Shown piece after piece: positions 9,879 to 20,427 of a stretch of 64,000 nucleotides of DNA. The notes under the pieces were generated by a model. It ran no database searches. It was not told where the DNA came from and saw nothing but the letters and a program-made list of their open reading frames with translations. Source of the stretch: Serpula lacrymans var. lacrymans S7.9 (lineage: Eukaryota > Basidiomycota > Agaricomycetes > Boletales > Serpulaceae). A program made the position numbers and the translations under genes. The DNA is taken from the NCBI RefSeq assembly GCF_000218685.1, contig NW_006763306.1:58835-122834 (forward strand), given 5' to 3'. Positions within the stretch are counted from its first letter, which is position 1, and every line of letters starts with the position of its first letter.

Positions 9879-11692
9879 TGTCATGCACCAAAGTTGATTG
9901 GTAGCATGGACAGGTGTCAAGAAAGAAGCGAATATTCAAAAAGACTCGCCTTTGCGCCACACAGGCACAGTGCCACGTGAAATAGTAATTAATATTGCCT
10001 TTGTCGAACTTGTGGCTGATCAGTACCACCTCTATTAGGCAATCCAGTCGCGTTCACCTTTGCTTTTCCATTCGGTACTTTTGGCATTTTGGCATTTTGG
10101 CAAATTTTCGCATCGCCACTGGCTACACATTGCGCCCTCGCTTTCGTCGCCCTCGCTTACTTTTTTTTCTTTACTCAGTCCCACCATGGGACCCTTACTC
10201 TCTTTTTTATTCTCACCCAATGGTAGTTTCTGCATCCCTATTCTGGTTCACCTCCTTGTCACCTCCACCCTCCTCCTCCTCATCTTCTTTGCTCCCCCAC
10301 CATATCTGATGTCACCACTTTCTATCCGTTTCCATTGCCAATCCGTTGACCACCATGTGCCGCTGCTGATATCAGCAAAGCCCTGGCCGCCGGTCCAAAT
10401 TGGGCAAAAGGTCCATCTTCATGACATTGATCTTCCATCATATACCATCAACACATTGGTTGCTTGTCTTGCCTGGTTGGAGCGTGGGTGGGTAGTTTTT
10501 GAGCTGGAGAAGGTTCATCCCCTTGCGTCAACCATGTTCATTGCTGTCCCATTCACTTGGGTACACTTATCTTTTGTCCATCATCTTTGCTACAGCTACA
10601 CCTACCACACGCTACCTGGGACTCACTTGTTCCAAATTGGAACTACTCCCCTCCCTCCCTTGTTTGACCAGGTGGTCCAGTACAACCAGTCTATTGGTAA
10701 GGCCATGGAACTGTCGGATTTGGACTAGGTGGTGGACCGGTGGCTCCAGTTTCTTTTTTTTCAGCAGAACATTCATTTACAGTGCAATTAATTTTGATTT
10801 TTGAATCATTTTTATGGACACATATTTTTTTAGAATGCCTGACTGACTATAAAGGAACTGTGTTGATACTGATATTTTTTTGGCTTTGCCCTTTTTTACT
10901 GCATCTTCCCATGACATGACATCATGATTTTCTTGCTCTCTTTCTGCTATTGGACTTTATTTTAATGGCTGTACAAACCTGTGACATTACTTACACAGCA
11001 TTCATTGTTCTATCTCTTTCTTTTCCTTATTTTGATGATCTTATCCTGTACTACCTACGCAGGATTCATCAGCATACAGTCTTTTCTTCATGTTTTTTTT
11101 CATTCTTTTTGCACAGCTATACTGTGCATAGCCTCCCTTTCTTTTACTATATAAACCCCTGTATTTTACCTTGTAAAAACAACAAGAACTCCAATCCAGA
11201 CTTCTTCTCTAATCTCAAGTTCACTACTCTCTGCTACTTGTGATCCAGTGTGGTCACAACAATTCCCACTGCTACCACTGTTAACTGCTGTCATTGTCAC
11301 TCGTCACTTTTGAAAGTCATTGTCATCCCTTTCAATTAGAGTCCTTCTGAGCACTACAGTTTGTGCGTCAGGAGCCTGCTATCACTGGGAACCTCATCAT
11401 CTTGTTGTTCTCAAACCTACCTTGTGCTAAGATTAGCAAGGTAGTGCTCATCCTATATTCATCTCAAAAAGCCCCTATCTTCTATAGTTCAACTATCCCT
11501 CCTCCTCAAAACCCACACCCATACATCTCTGGTTTTACTTTGAAGGATCGTTATACATACCACCCCACGAACAACCAGAGCACCCACTGTTCTAGGAGGC
11601 AAAGCCCATAAACAAATTCCATGGAATCTGGGAGGATTGTGTGTTAGTTTGTTTTGTGTGTGGTTTTCTAACAGCAGTTCTCATCTTCGACA
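9879..11692 (+). repeat. Family C repeat, copy 2 (full length, 1814 bp)
   Basis: Runs from TGTCATGCACC to TCATCTTCGACA. It sits between the RT of element B and a 5'-truncated B LTR, so it replaced the 3' half of B. TATA-like CTATATAAACCCC lies near 11146. TG...CA termini and the promoter-like layout suggest a very long LTR. Confidence 0.8.
10186..10728 (+). CDS. Family C ORF, copy 2 (intact 180 codons)
   Basis: Open from CCACCATGGG to TAG after MELSDLD, 543 bp with no stop. Predicted features are a hydrophobic segment of about 30 residues near the N-terminus (IPILVHLL...TLLLLIFFAPP), then a soluble part with VHLHDIDLPSYTI, WVVFELEKVHPLAS and HTLPGTHLFQIG. The frame remains open upstream to 10060 but is frameshifted there relative to copies 3-5, so the ATG at 10186 is the start all copies share. 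There is no recognised family. It lies inside the repeat, upstream of the repeat's own TATA box. Confidence 0.5.
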   Translation: MGPLLSFLFSPNGSFCIPILVHLLVTSTLLLLIFFAPPPYLMSPLSIRFHCQSVDHHVPLLISAKPWPPVQIGQKVHLHDIDLPSYTINTLVACLAWLERGWVVFELEKVHPLASTMFIAVPFTWVHLSFVHHLCYSYTYHTLPGTHLFQIGTTPLPPLFDQVVQYNQSIGKAMELSDLD

Positions 11693-12039
11693 GCGTCTTC
11701 TCATGGGCTTACTGATACAGCCAATTGTACATCTCTTACCAATACTCTTTCTCACACAATTAGTAAATACAATAGATCAGACCACTTTTGCTTTTTTTTT
11801 CTTATTGGTTAGTTGGCTGGTCAGACCACTTTCTTAACTCTTCCCTCTTTCGGTCTGACCATCACTATTTACTATATAAGGAAGTACATACTCAATGTAT
11901 TATTCCTTACTTCAATATTAGTTTGGATTTGCACCTATACTGATACTCTTCAACTTCAGTACTCTGATTCACTGCCCTCTTCAAGGGACTTGACCAGACA
12001 TCTGTTCTTGTTATATAGCTTCGTATTTATTGCCTGACA
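11693..12039 (+). repeat. 5'-truncated LTR of element B (likely its 3' LTR)
   Basis: Begins at GCGTCTTCTCATGGG, corresponding to about 4268 of the 5' LTR, and ends GCCTGACA. It carries a ~50-bp insertion/duplication around TTAGTTGGCTGGTCAGACC. Same TATA and AGTTCAATATT-like region as the 5' LTR (here TACTTCAATATT). The right flank is a host-like exon. Confidence 0.8.
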
Positions 12040-13170
12040 CTTACACGGACTTGAGCCTGCTAAGTGCTGCAGGTCCTTACCAAAACCTCAAGGGCCTTTA
12101 TGATGGAAAGGTAAAGGGCCTTGCTGGATGTCCCACTGAGCATGCATTCTACCAGTGGATCTTGACTGGCTGGAAGTACATGCAAATTGCTGCTGGTGGA
12201 ACAATCTACTCTCTTGTCCTCATTGTTGGCTTCAACATGCATTGGACATTGAGTAGGGTGGGCTCTAGAGAGCCATGGGAGGTTGCAAAGGTGCTGAGGG
12301 ACCCTGGAACAGGTGGTGAGCCGCTCTGTCCTCCTCCTCACCCCTCTCCCACCCCCAACAAGCAGCTACTCACTTTTTATAAGGTGTTGGTGCTCTTGTC
12401 CATGCCCAAATCATCCCCACCATTGTGCGCCTATGCCAGTCCCTCCCACTTACCTTCCCGGGTCTTTTCCTCAAGAAAATCTTTGATTGTACGTCTCTCA
12501 AAGATGCGGACAGGCTGTTCAATTCTGTTGAACTAAAGTAAGTCTTCAATTTCACTTACAGTATATTCCTGCTAATATCAATCTACATTGTAGTATGTTT
12601 TGCTTACCCAAATGCTCACATTGTGTTACGATAACACAATTTCCGGACATCTCCTGTCCTTTTTATTCTCCGCTTTAACTTTATACTTTAAGTGCCACGC
12701 GGCATTTCCCTTTCTCGCGCCGCGTTGCCTTTCTTTTACTTTTAGACTTAACTCTCTCACGCAGTAGAGCTGGCCATACGGGCTAGACCCTATGACATCA
12801 TCAGCCACTGCCTTCATCAACTGTATAGTACACATGTACAAACAACCTGTAGTAGTATATATACCCCAATAGATCCAGGAGACTCCTCAGCGAGTCCTCC
12901 TGTTGTATACCAACAAACTCTCTGCAGCTTAAGGGGTAACCACTCCCTCAACATCTTCCTTATAGTGTGTTCTTGTGTGCGCCAGAGTAACTAACTCTGG
13001 GTTGTTACACATTGTGCATGGAAAAACTGCTCTCTTTTTGGGCCACCCAGATACTTTCAATGATGGACGATGCAATGGATGACACGATGGACACAATCCC
13101 AACCTCTTGCAGCATCAAGACAAAGTTTCAGCGCCTTGCAGAACGCATCATTGCATTTCCAGCCAGCCAT
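12040..13170 (+). pseudogene. Unrecognised host-like gene fragment, multi-exon
   Basis: Coding-like blocks with plausible introns. The first (about 12048-12310) includes LYDGKVKGLAGCPTEHAF and ends before a gap. A second, starting near 12382, reads GALVHAQIIPTIVRLCQSL and ends with DADRLFNSVELK, followed by GTAAGT...TTACAG at about 12539-12561. A third block, split by a solo LTR, continues MDDAMDDTMDTIPTSCS...FQRLAERIIAFPASHA. The 5' end is cut by element B and the 3' end by element F. I do not recognise the family. Confidence 0.45.
12624..13009 (+). mobile_element. Solo LTR of Gypsy A in the host-like fragment
   Basis: TGTTACGATAACAC...GTTGTTACA, 386 bp, perfect 5-bp target duplication CATTG (12619-12623, 13010-13014). 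Confidence 0.95.
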
Positions 13171-14170
13171 GCCCAAAGTAGTCATATTAGATGCTCTTAA
13201 CCCTATTTGGTACTCCCAAAGGATATCCAGATACAATATGAATATTTTTTAAGACTATCAGGATACTTGCAGTACAAATATTAGTTTTGTTGGGTCTTCT
13301 GAATACCATGTGGGTATGGGTACTCTGAAAGGACATCCTATAGGAGTATCAGTGGGACAAAAGTAATACCCAAAGTAGTTACATTGGATGCTCTAGAGAC
13401 TATGTGGTACTCCCAAAGGATATCTAGGTAAAACCTAACTATTTTGTATGACTATTGGGACACCAACAGTATGAATAGTAGTCTCATTGGATCTTCTGAA
13501 TATATTGTAGGTAAGAGTAAAGAATATCCAGGTACAGCAGCGACATCCTATAGGAGCATCAGGGGATACCCAGTGGTCTCATTGGATATTCCAGACAGTG
13601 TACAGGTACTTCTAAAGGATACCTATGTAAGATTGGGAAACAGGATAGTCTTATTGGATGTTGTGAACACCATACAGGTACTCCAAAAAAACATCCAGGG
13701 CACAATTGAGAAATTTTAGAAGACCATTGGGACACTAATTGTACCAATATTAGTTTCTTTGGATATTCTGAACACTATCTGGTACTTTCAAAGAACATCC
13801 AGGTACAAATAAGAATATTTTAGGAAACTATTAAGACACCAGCAGTACAAATAATAGTCTCATTGAGTATTGTGGACACCATACAGGTACTCCCAAAGAA
13901 CATCCAGGGTATAGTAATTTAATAACATCTTAGGATAGTCCTACCTTGTAACAATATAAATCTCAAAATTTAAATCAATACTAGGACCCCTGACACCACT
14001 TTGGAGTCCCAGGATTCTCAAATTGTTCTTGGATGACCTTAACTCAAGGGAGTCCTGTATGGATTACCTGCCTATGGGATAATCCCAGGATAAAGGCCTC
14101 TTATTAGGCATATCATTGAACAGTAACTGATCAACCTAAGAAGCCATGGAAATAGGTTGACTGAAGTGGG
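13171..14170. repeat. Element F, copy 2 (partial: degenerate array plus one terminus)
   Basis: About 750 bp of degenerate tandem units, spaced ~70-108 bp (motif GGTACTCCCAAAGGAYATCC), lead into the same terminal module as the F copy at 46588-49979. The terminus ends ATAGGTTGACTGAAGTGGG at 14170. The opposite terminal repeat is missing. Confidence 0.65.
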
Positions 14171-15350
14171 AGAGGAAGCCCAAGGACAAGCCTGGGATTC
14201 ACAAAAGATTGTATCACTGTTTGGGATGTGCAGTACTAACAGTTTCCGTTCCTTAGCCTCCATCAATTGTTGGCACCAATAATATCACACACGTCCTGCC
14301 CATATAGATATGAGGTTTTCAGCAACAGCTGTGCTTTGATGAGCATCTTGTATTTTGGCCTTGAGGTAATCAGTAGTCTTCTGGAGTTCTTTGACACTAG
14401 GGGCCATGTCACATTGACCTATATTGTTGTCAGTGTCTCACACTTATGCATGATGGTGATAAACTACTTAACTGGTTCAAGACTGTGGGGTTGTTTGTCG
14501 AAGGGGGATCTCAAGAGCAGACCTGGATTGTCTGCCAGAAGTATCTAGTGTATCTTGTGCAATATTGGAGTTGGGCAATGAGGGTATAGTAGGCAAAAGA
14601 GCAGCTAGGTGAACTTGAATACTGGAGTTGTCTAAAGAAAGAGAGAGGCTTGATATGCCAGTGTTCACATCACTAGGTGATATTGCTGCAGCCAGTGGAG
14701 TCTGATCACCAGAGTCATCCAAAGGAGGCGACACATCTGTTGTACTATTAATGTCCTCTATACCTCGCCCTGTTGATTAATTGCCTTTGAGACAAATGAG
14801 TCAACTCAAATGCCTTTAACTCAAATTTGATAGATTCACAACAGACCTGATGTAACTTGATGAGCATCAGAGGTCTGATCTGGACCTTCAGTATTTGGCT
14901 TGCAGAAACAAGAGCTCCTACACAAGTGAGAAAATATCTATTATTTTGCTGCTAAAAACTAAGGCTCACTGGTACTATTTGGTTCTGTGTGTTGTTGCTA
15001 CAATTTGGACCTTCTGATGCTTTACAACAGAATGTTGTCCCTTGGAATTTGAGATGGTGAATCTGTTCAAGGAAGTGCAATGTTTAACCATTTTGCAAAA
15101 ATCATTGACAGTGGGGAAGATGAAATACTTACACTGACCAAGTGGCAAAGGGGACAAGGTGGCAAAAATCTGAGATGTGGCATACCTGGATTACTAAGGA
15201 TCAGCAAATGCGGCAGATTGGCAAATTCATTATGAGTGAGCCCAATCAATCATTACACTGTGGTTATCAATATCTTACTCCTGGGCCGTTCAAGTTTCAA
15301 GCCAAGTTTAAATTGTGCTGCAAACACCAAAGGTCAATCCATCAATATTG
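14171..15350 (-). pseudogene. Unrecognised host-like minus-strand exons
   Basis: The minus strand has several coding-like stretches. MAPSVKELQKTTDYLKAKI...AENLISIWAG (14290-14415) looks helical/coiled-coil. It is followed by LMEAKERKLLVLHIPNSDTIF up to the F junction. A Ser/Thr-rich frame spans 14477-14734. A likely intron (GTAAGT...TGAACAG, ~15069-15133) joins two further blocks around 14975-15249. Frames are broken; no family recognised. Confidence 0.35.
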
Positions 15351-15484
15351 ATCAGATTGTTCAGTGAGTTCTATTCCTATTACTGTCTTCTACCACAATA
15401 GATCTGATCTGCCCAAATCTATAGTCTGCTATTAAACTGACAGCCACTCACTATGCCCTGTAATGCCAGGGAAATCAATGTGGC

Positions 15485-16460
15485 TGTCATATCCGTACCA
15501 GAAGACAGAACTCCGGCATCTCCGAGTCCAAAACCCCCAAACCATTGGTATACTCGGGATTATGTTCCTTGTGGTCTGCCGGTCGGCATAACTCTATGCT
15601 CCATTTCCACATGGTACTCCGGTTGTCCACTCCAATACTCCTGCACCAAACTTCTAGTCCGCCATACATTCTCCTTGCACGTTCTAGTATTCCTCATGGA
15701 ATCCGTAGTTAGACCTTATGATACACTCCTCATGTAACAACCAAGAGTTAGTTACTCTGGCGCACACAGGTACACACTATAAAGGTAGTGATGAGGGAGT
15801 GGTTACCCCTCAAGCTGCAGAGAGTTTGTTGGTATACAACAGGAGGACTCGCTGAGGAGTCTCCTTGATCTATTGGGGTTTATATACTGTTACAGGTTTG
15901 TTTGTACGTATGTACTATATAGTTGATAAAGCAGTGGCTGATGATGTCAGAGGGTGCAGCCCGTGTGACCAGCTCCACTGTGTGAGAGACTTGTAGCTAA
16001 AATAAGAAGAAAGCAGCGCAACATGAGAAAGAGGAGTTTGAAAATTAAAGGGAAGGTCCAAAAATTATGTTATTGTAACACCTCACACATACATGTTCCT
16101 CTTGCTAGATAATTGTCCGCATGGAACTCCGTACCTACATTACTCCTTACTCCTTACAATCTCCTGCTTCCCCGACAGTATATAAGTTGTGACTTCTATA
16201 CCCCGTTCCTGCAGTTCAAATATCAACTAGATTTCCTTGCCTTCTTACCAATCCTTTTCTAAGTCCTCGGAGAAGGATCTTTACTCTGCTCCTTTTCATC
16301 CTCTACTTCTCCTCCGTCCACTTCCAACGAGCTAGGGACCAAGGTCCGTGGAAGGGCCTAGCGCACAAGCTAAGCCGACTCCCCATCTTGCCCCCATATT
16401 CCGTTACTTCACCCCTGTACTCCGCAGCTCCGTTACTCTGAAGAGGCCACAGTTCTGACA
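15485..16460 (+). mobile_element. Solo LTR of family G (with nested A LTR)
   Basis: TGTCATATCC...GGTTCTGACA-type ends (here AGTTCTGACA). The flanking 5-mers GTGGC (15480-15484) and GTGAC (16461-16465) match 4/5. TATA-like CAGTATATAAG lies near 16178. Net length without the nested LTR is about 623 bp. The second copy is around the Copia element (22583-28419). Confidence 0.75.
15733..16080 (-). mobile_element. Solo LTR of Gypsy A inside the G LTR
   Basis: TGTAACAACC...TATTGTAACA, 348 bp (internally deleted), perfect 5-bp target duplication CCTCA (15728-15732, 16081-16085). Confidence 0.95.
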
Positions 16461-16757
16461 GTGACCTTCATTGCAGGCATTGCAACTACGTCTGTAAGTG
16501 CTCTAGTCTCACTTCTGGTGTTATTTATACTAACAAATATCCAGATCTTTCATTTGCATGCATACCAACATAGAGCCAGCCCAGAGGCACGGACTTCTCA
16601 GGTAAGTAATGTTTCCCGCTAGCCTCTCAAATTGCTGAGACTCTCTCATAGGAAAATGCCTCAGTGCGTTACAAGGCTTTTATGCTTTGCGACAAACTAA
16701 ATGCCCCATTTTTAGCAGAGGCTATTACAATTGCCTGTCTTGTTTGGCAAGAGAAGG

Positions 16758-17374
16758 TATGTAGAAGCCACCCGGGGAACCTCCAATGGTGTAAGCGGGT
16801 TCTAACAAAATAACATCAATGTGATGGGGCACCATCACCACCACCACTATCACAATGAGTCAAAAGTCAAAAGCAATTTGACTTTCAACTCATCCAAATC
16901 TTCCTTGTCCTTTGACTTGTAGTTTTACATCTGATCTGTGTAGTATTTATTTACAGTAGTGATGCTAGTTAAAAGTATTGGGTTAGAGTTCTACACCATA
17001 ACTTCCTACATTATAACTCTAGGACAGTGAGGACATGAAAAGTATCACTATTCATTCTAGTATTTGTACTGTGTAATGCTCTACAATATAATAGAATACA
17101 GCTATTAATACTAAAATACCATCAGCATACATACAATAGAAATGTAACCACAGGTGAGATAACCCTAAATATTGTCCAAACTACTTGAGTCTGAACAGAC
17201 TACTGATGCACCATTGCAGGAGCACATGCACGGTTATCGACCAACCACATATATTATCATGGTATACTCTCCCGCTTATTTTTAGTCATTGAAGTCTGCT
17301 AAACAACGTGTGTTTCAGTTCTGTATCACCTCAAACCAAGGGGACATTATTATGATTTATTATATGTATTCATG
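16758..17374. other. AT-rich spacer without a recognised gene
   Basis: No open frame, RNA gene or family match recognised. It contains a short CACCATCACCACCACCAC run near 16842. Confidence 0.4.
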
Positions 17375-17795
17375 TCAAGCATGGGTACCTGTGTGGTATC
17401 CTGGGATAGGAATGTACCATGAAATAGTAACGCAGCATATATTATGTATTCTAATTGCCTTATAACAAGAAACCAAAATTCCAAACAAATATCTCCTTCT
17501 GCGGGGCTTTATGTTGTGATGCACAGAACCATGGTAGCCACCTAATCCTGCATAGCCTGTGCTGGAAACAGAAAATGAAGGGCCTTCAACTGGACCAAAT
17601 ATTTGATCTGCTGATCGAGCAGTAGCTGTTGAGTCAATAGAAGCGGGGGTAATGGCTTGAGAAGGTGCTGAATTGATGCTCACAGTAGTCAAGATAGATG
17701 AATAGTAAGGGAGTACAACAGTCTGTGTGGGAACGCCCCCAGCAGCTGGGGCTGCAGGAATGGCTGCAGGAAGATCATTAACTATGTTTCTATAA
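17375..17795 (-). pseudogene. Ser/Ala/Thr-rich exon, possibly from an alpha-kinase paralogue
   Basis: The minus strand opens after a plausible 3' splice site (TTTTTGTTATAG) and reads NDLPAAIPAAPAAGG...SADQIFGPVEGPSF...GYAGLGGYHGSVHHN. The low-complexity composition with a GY...HHN motif resembles the linker of the alpha-kinase gene at 35-38 kb (MGYTPNHAHHSHHHN). No kinase motifs are next to it, so the assignment is tentative. Confidence 0.35.
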
Positions 17796-18063
17796 CAAAA
17801 AGGTTTTAGCCAGTTGCCTCCGTAGACAATATATATAGGTACTCACTGAAGTTGGCCGGTTAAAGTCAGATACAACATATGGCACCTTGTATTAAAGTTT
17901 GTGTTGGTGCTGGCTTCTGCACGCAAAGACTCCAAGGAAACCAAGAAAACCGGCCACAGATACTCTCTCTACCTGAGCCTGGGAAATGCAGATCAAACAC
18001 TGGTGACAAGCTGATCTAGAGAATGACAGACCTACAAAAATCCATCAATATTTGTGTCCATAC
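17796..18063. other. Spacer without recognised gene
   Basis: Nothing recognised beyond possible intron/exon debris on the minus strand. Confidence 0.35.
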
Positions 18064-18357
18064 ATGACAATCCATAGACTCAACAGTGTCACCCCATATG
18101 CATACACCACTAGTGGTGTCATGTTGGCATATCCTGTTTATGATACACTCACATCCTATCATTTTATCCTTTTATTTCTTCATTTCCATACACCATTCTT
18201 TCATCTCTACATGACAATCCATAGACTCAACAGTGTCACCCCATATGCATACACCACTAGTGGTGTCATGTTGGCATATCCTGTTTATGATACACTCACA
18301 TCCTATCATTTTATCCTTTTATTTCTTCATTTCCATACACCATTCTTTCATCTCTAC
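18064..18357 (+). repeat. Perfect 147-bp tandem duplication
   Basis: Two head-to-tail units (18064-18210 and 18211-18357) that read as identical. The period is 49 codons, so an open frame (18052-18423) carries the same 49 residues twice. Each unit contains the palindrome CCACTAGTGG. Identity implies a recent duplication. Confidence 0.9.
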
Positions 18358-18441
18358 TTGACCGCTTTTCCACTACATTACATAAGCTCAAAACTTTCCC
18401 ACACTTATTCCAAAAACTCGTAGCACTCTGCCTTACACAAA

Positions 18442-18585
18442 CCTCAGTCTCTTGATTATAAGACTGAGGTATGTCTGGTTATTTTACAGTTTACTTTATA
18501 TCATCATACTCACTTTACACTATTAGAAATACTCTCTTTCAGGTATATTATCCTTCAATATTAGTCTCTTGATTATAAGACTGAG
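18442..18585. repeat. Duplicated hairpin motif
   Basis: CCTCAGTCT and AGACTGAGG form a 9-bp stem around a 10-nt loop at 18442-18469. AGTCTCTTGATTATAAGACT with flanks recurs near 18563-18584. Confidence 0.7.
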
Positions 18586-18619
18586 AAATACTCTTTTTTA
18601 GTCTTCTCATAGCCTAACA

Positions 18620-20427
18620 TGTCATGCACCAAAGTTGATTGGTAGCATGGACAGGTGTCAATAACGAAGCGAATATTCAAAAAGACTCGCCTTTGCGCCA
18701 CACAGGCACAGTGCCACGTGGAATAGTAATTAATATTGCCTTTTTGGAACTTGTGGCTGATCAGCACCACCTCTATTAGGCAATCCAGTCATGCTCACCT
18801 TTGCTTTTCCATTCGGTACTTTCGGCATTTCAGCATTTCGGCAAATTTTTGCGTCGCCACTGGCTACACATTGCATTGTGCCCTCGTTTTTGTCATTTCC
18901 CTTACTCCCCTTCCTTTGCCTAGCCCCACCATGGGCCCCTTCCTCTCCTTTTTATTCTCACCTGACGGTCGTTTCTGGATCCCCATTCTAATCCACCTTT
19001 TTGTCACCTCCACCCTCCTCCTCCTCATCTTATTTGCACCCCCAGCATTTCTGATATCACCACTTCCTATCCGCTTCCGTCGCCGATCTGTCAACTACCA
19101 CGTGCCACTGCTGATCTCAGCAAAGCCCCGGCGGCCAGTCCAAATTGGGCAACAGGTCCATCTTTATGACATCAATCTGCCATCATATACTATCAAAACA
19201 TCGGTCGCTCGTCTTGCCTGGTTGGAGTGTGGGTGGGTAGTTTTTGAGCTGGAGAAGGTTCATCCCCTTGCGTCGACCATGTTCATTGCTGTCCCATTCA
19301 CTTGGGTACACTTATCTTTTGTCCATCGTCTTTGCTACAGCTACACCTACCACACGCTGCCTGGGACTCACTTGTTCCAAATTGGAACTACTTCTCTCCC
19401 TTCCTCGTTTGGTCAGGTGGTCCAACACAACCAGTCCATTGGTAAGGCCATGGAACTGTCGGATTTGGACTAGGTGGTGGACCAGTGGCTCCAGTTTCTT
19501 TTTTTCAGCAGAACATTCATTTACAGTGCGATTAATTTTGATTTTTGCATCATTTTTATGGACACATATTTTTTTAGAATGCCTGACTGACAATAAAGGA
19601 ACTGTGTTGATACTGATATTGTTTTTCTTTATCCTTTTTTACTGCATCTTCCCATGACATCATGATTTTCCTGCTCTCTTTTTGCTATTGGACTTTATTT
19701 TATGGCTGTACAAACCTGTGACATTACTTACACAGCATTTATTGTTCTATCTCTTTCTTTTCCTTTTTTGACAATCTTATCATGTACTACCTATGCAGGA
19801 TTTGTCAGTGTACATCCCTTCCTTCATGTTCTTTCTCATTCTTTTTGCAGGGCTATACTGTGCATGGCCTACTTTTCTTTCACTATATATACCCCTGTAT
19901 TTTACCTTGTAAAAAAAAACAAGAACTCAATTCCAGACTTCTTCTCTAATTTCAAGTTTACTACTCTGCTGCTTGTGATCCAGTGTGGTCACAACACTTC
20001 CCACTGCTACTACTGTTAACTGCTGTCATTGTCACTCATCACTTCCAAAGTCATTATTATCCCTTTCGATTAGAGTCCTTTTGAGCACTACAGTTTGTGC
20101 GTCAGGAGCCTGCTATCACTGGGAACCTCATCATCTTGTTGTTCTCAAACCTACCTTGTGCTAAGATTAGCAAGGTAGTGCTCATCCTATATTCATCTCA
20201 AAAAGCCCCTATCTTCTATAGTTCAACTATCCCTCCTTCTCAAAACCCACACCCATACATCTCTGGGTTTTACTTTGAAGGATCATTATACATACCACCC
20301 CACGAACAACCAGAGCACCCACTGTTCTAGGAGGCAAAGCCCATAAACAAGTTCCATGGAATCTGGGAGGATTGTGTGTTAGTTTGTTTTGTGTGTGGTT
20401 TTCTAACAGCAGTTCTCATCATCGACA
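18620..20427 (+). repeat. Family C repeat, copy 3 (full length, 1808 bp)
   Basis: TGTCATGCACC...CATCATCGACA. TATA-like CTATATATACCCC near 19885 is followed by an A-run. Flanks (CTAACA / GCGGGA) give no clear target duplication. Confidence 0.85.
18931..19473 (+). CDS. Family C ORF, copy 3 (intact 180 codons)
   Basis: 543 bp from CCACCATGGGCCC to TAG. This frame also stays open upstream to an ATG at 18736, giving 245 codons, and the upstream extension is shared in frame by copies 4 and 5. Residues 15-45 (counted from 18931) are strongly hydrophobic (IPILIHLFV...LLLLILFAPP) and followed by RFRRRS, suggesting a single membrane anchor. The rest is a soluble 130-residue part with VHLYDINLPSYTI and GWVVFELEKVHPLAS. 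Function unknown. Confidence 0.55.
   Translation: MGPFLSFLFSPDGRFWIPILIHLFVTSTLLLLILFAPPAFLISPLPIRFRRRSVNYHVPLLISAKPRRPVQIGQQVHLYDINLPSYTIKTSVARLAWLECGWVVFELEKVHPLASTMFIAVPFTWVHLSFVHRLCYSYTYHTLPGTHLFQIGTTSLPSSFGQVVQHNQSIGKAMELSDLD

Larger units (their letters stand above)
15440..16757 (+). pseudogene. Host-like exons split by a family G LTR
   Basis: Reads CNAREINVA, then after removing the G insertion FIAGIATTS | intron GTAAGT...CCAG | IFHLHAYQHRASPEARTSQ | intron GTAAGT...CATAG | ENASVRYKAFMLC...ACLVWQEK | GTATGT. Frames agree across both introns and across the insertion. The segment is genuine coding-type sequence of an unrecognised gene; upstream and downstream exons were not identified. 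Confidence 0.5.

Noticed and set aside
13171..14170. Regularly spaced repeats that could be read as a CRISPR-like array
   Set aside because: Units are degenerate and irregular in spacing (about 70-108 bp), the genome is eukaryotic, and the same array is part of element F.
16842..16866. His-codon run (CACCATCACCACCACCAC) suggesting a vector tag
   Set aside because: The surroundings are ordinary fungal sequence with no vector features; a simple trinucleotide run explains it.
17375..17795. Full alpha-kinase paralogue
   Set aside because: Only a low-complexity linker-like exon is visible; no kinase motifs nearby.
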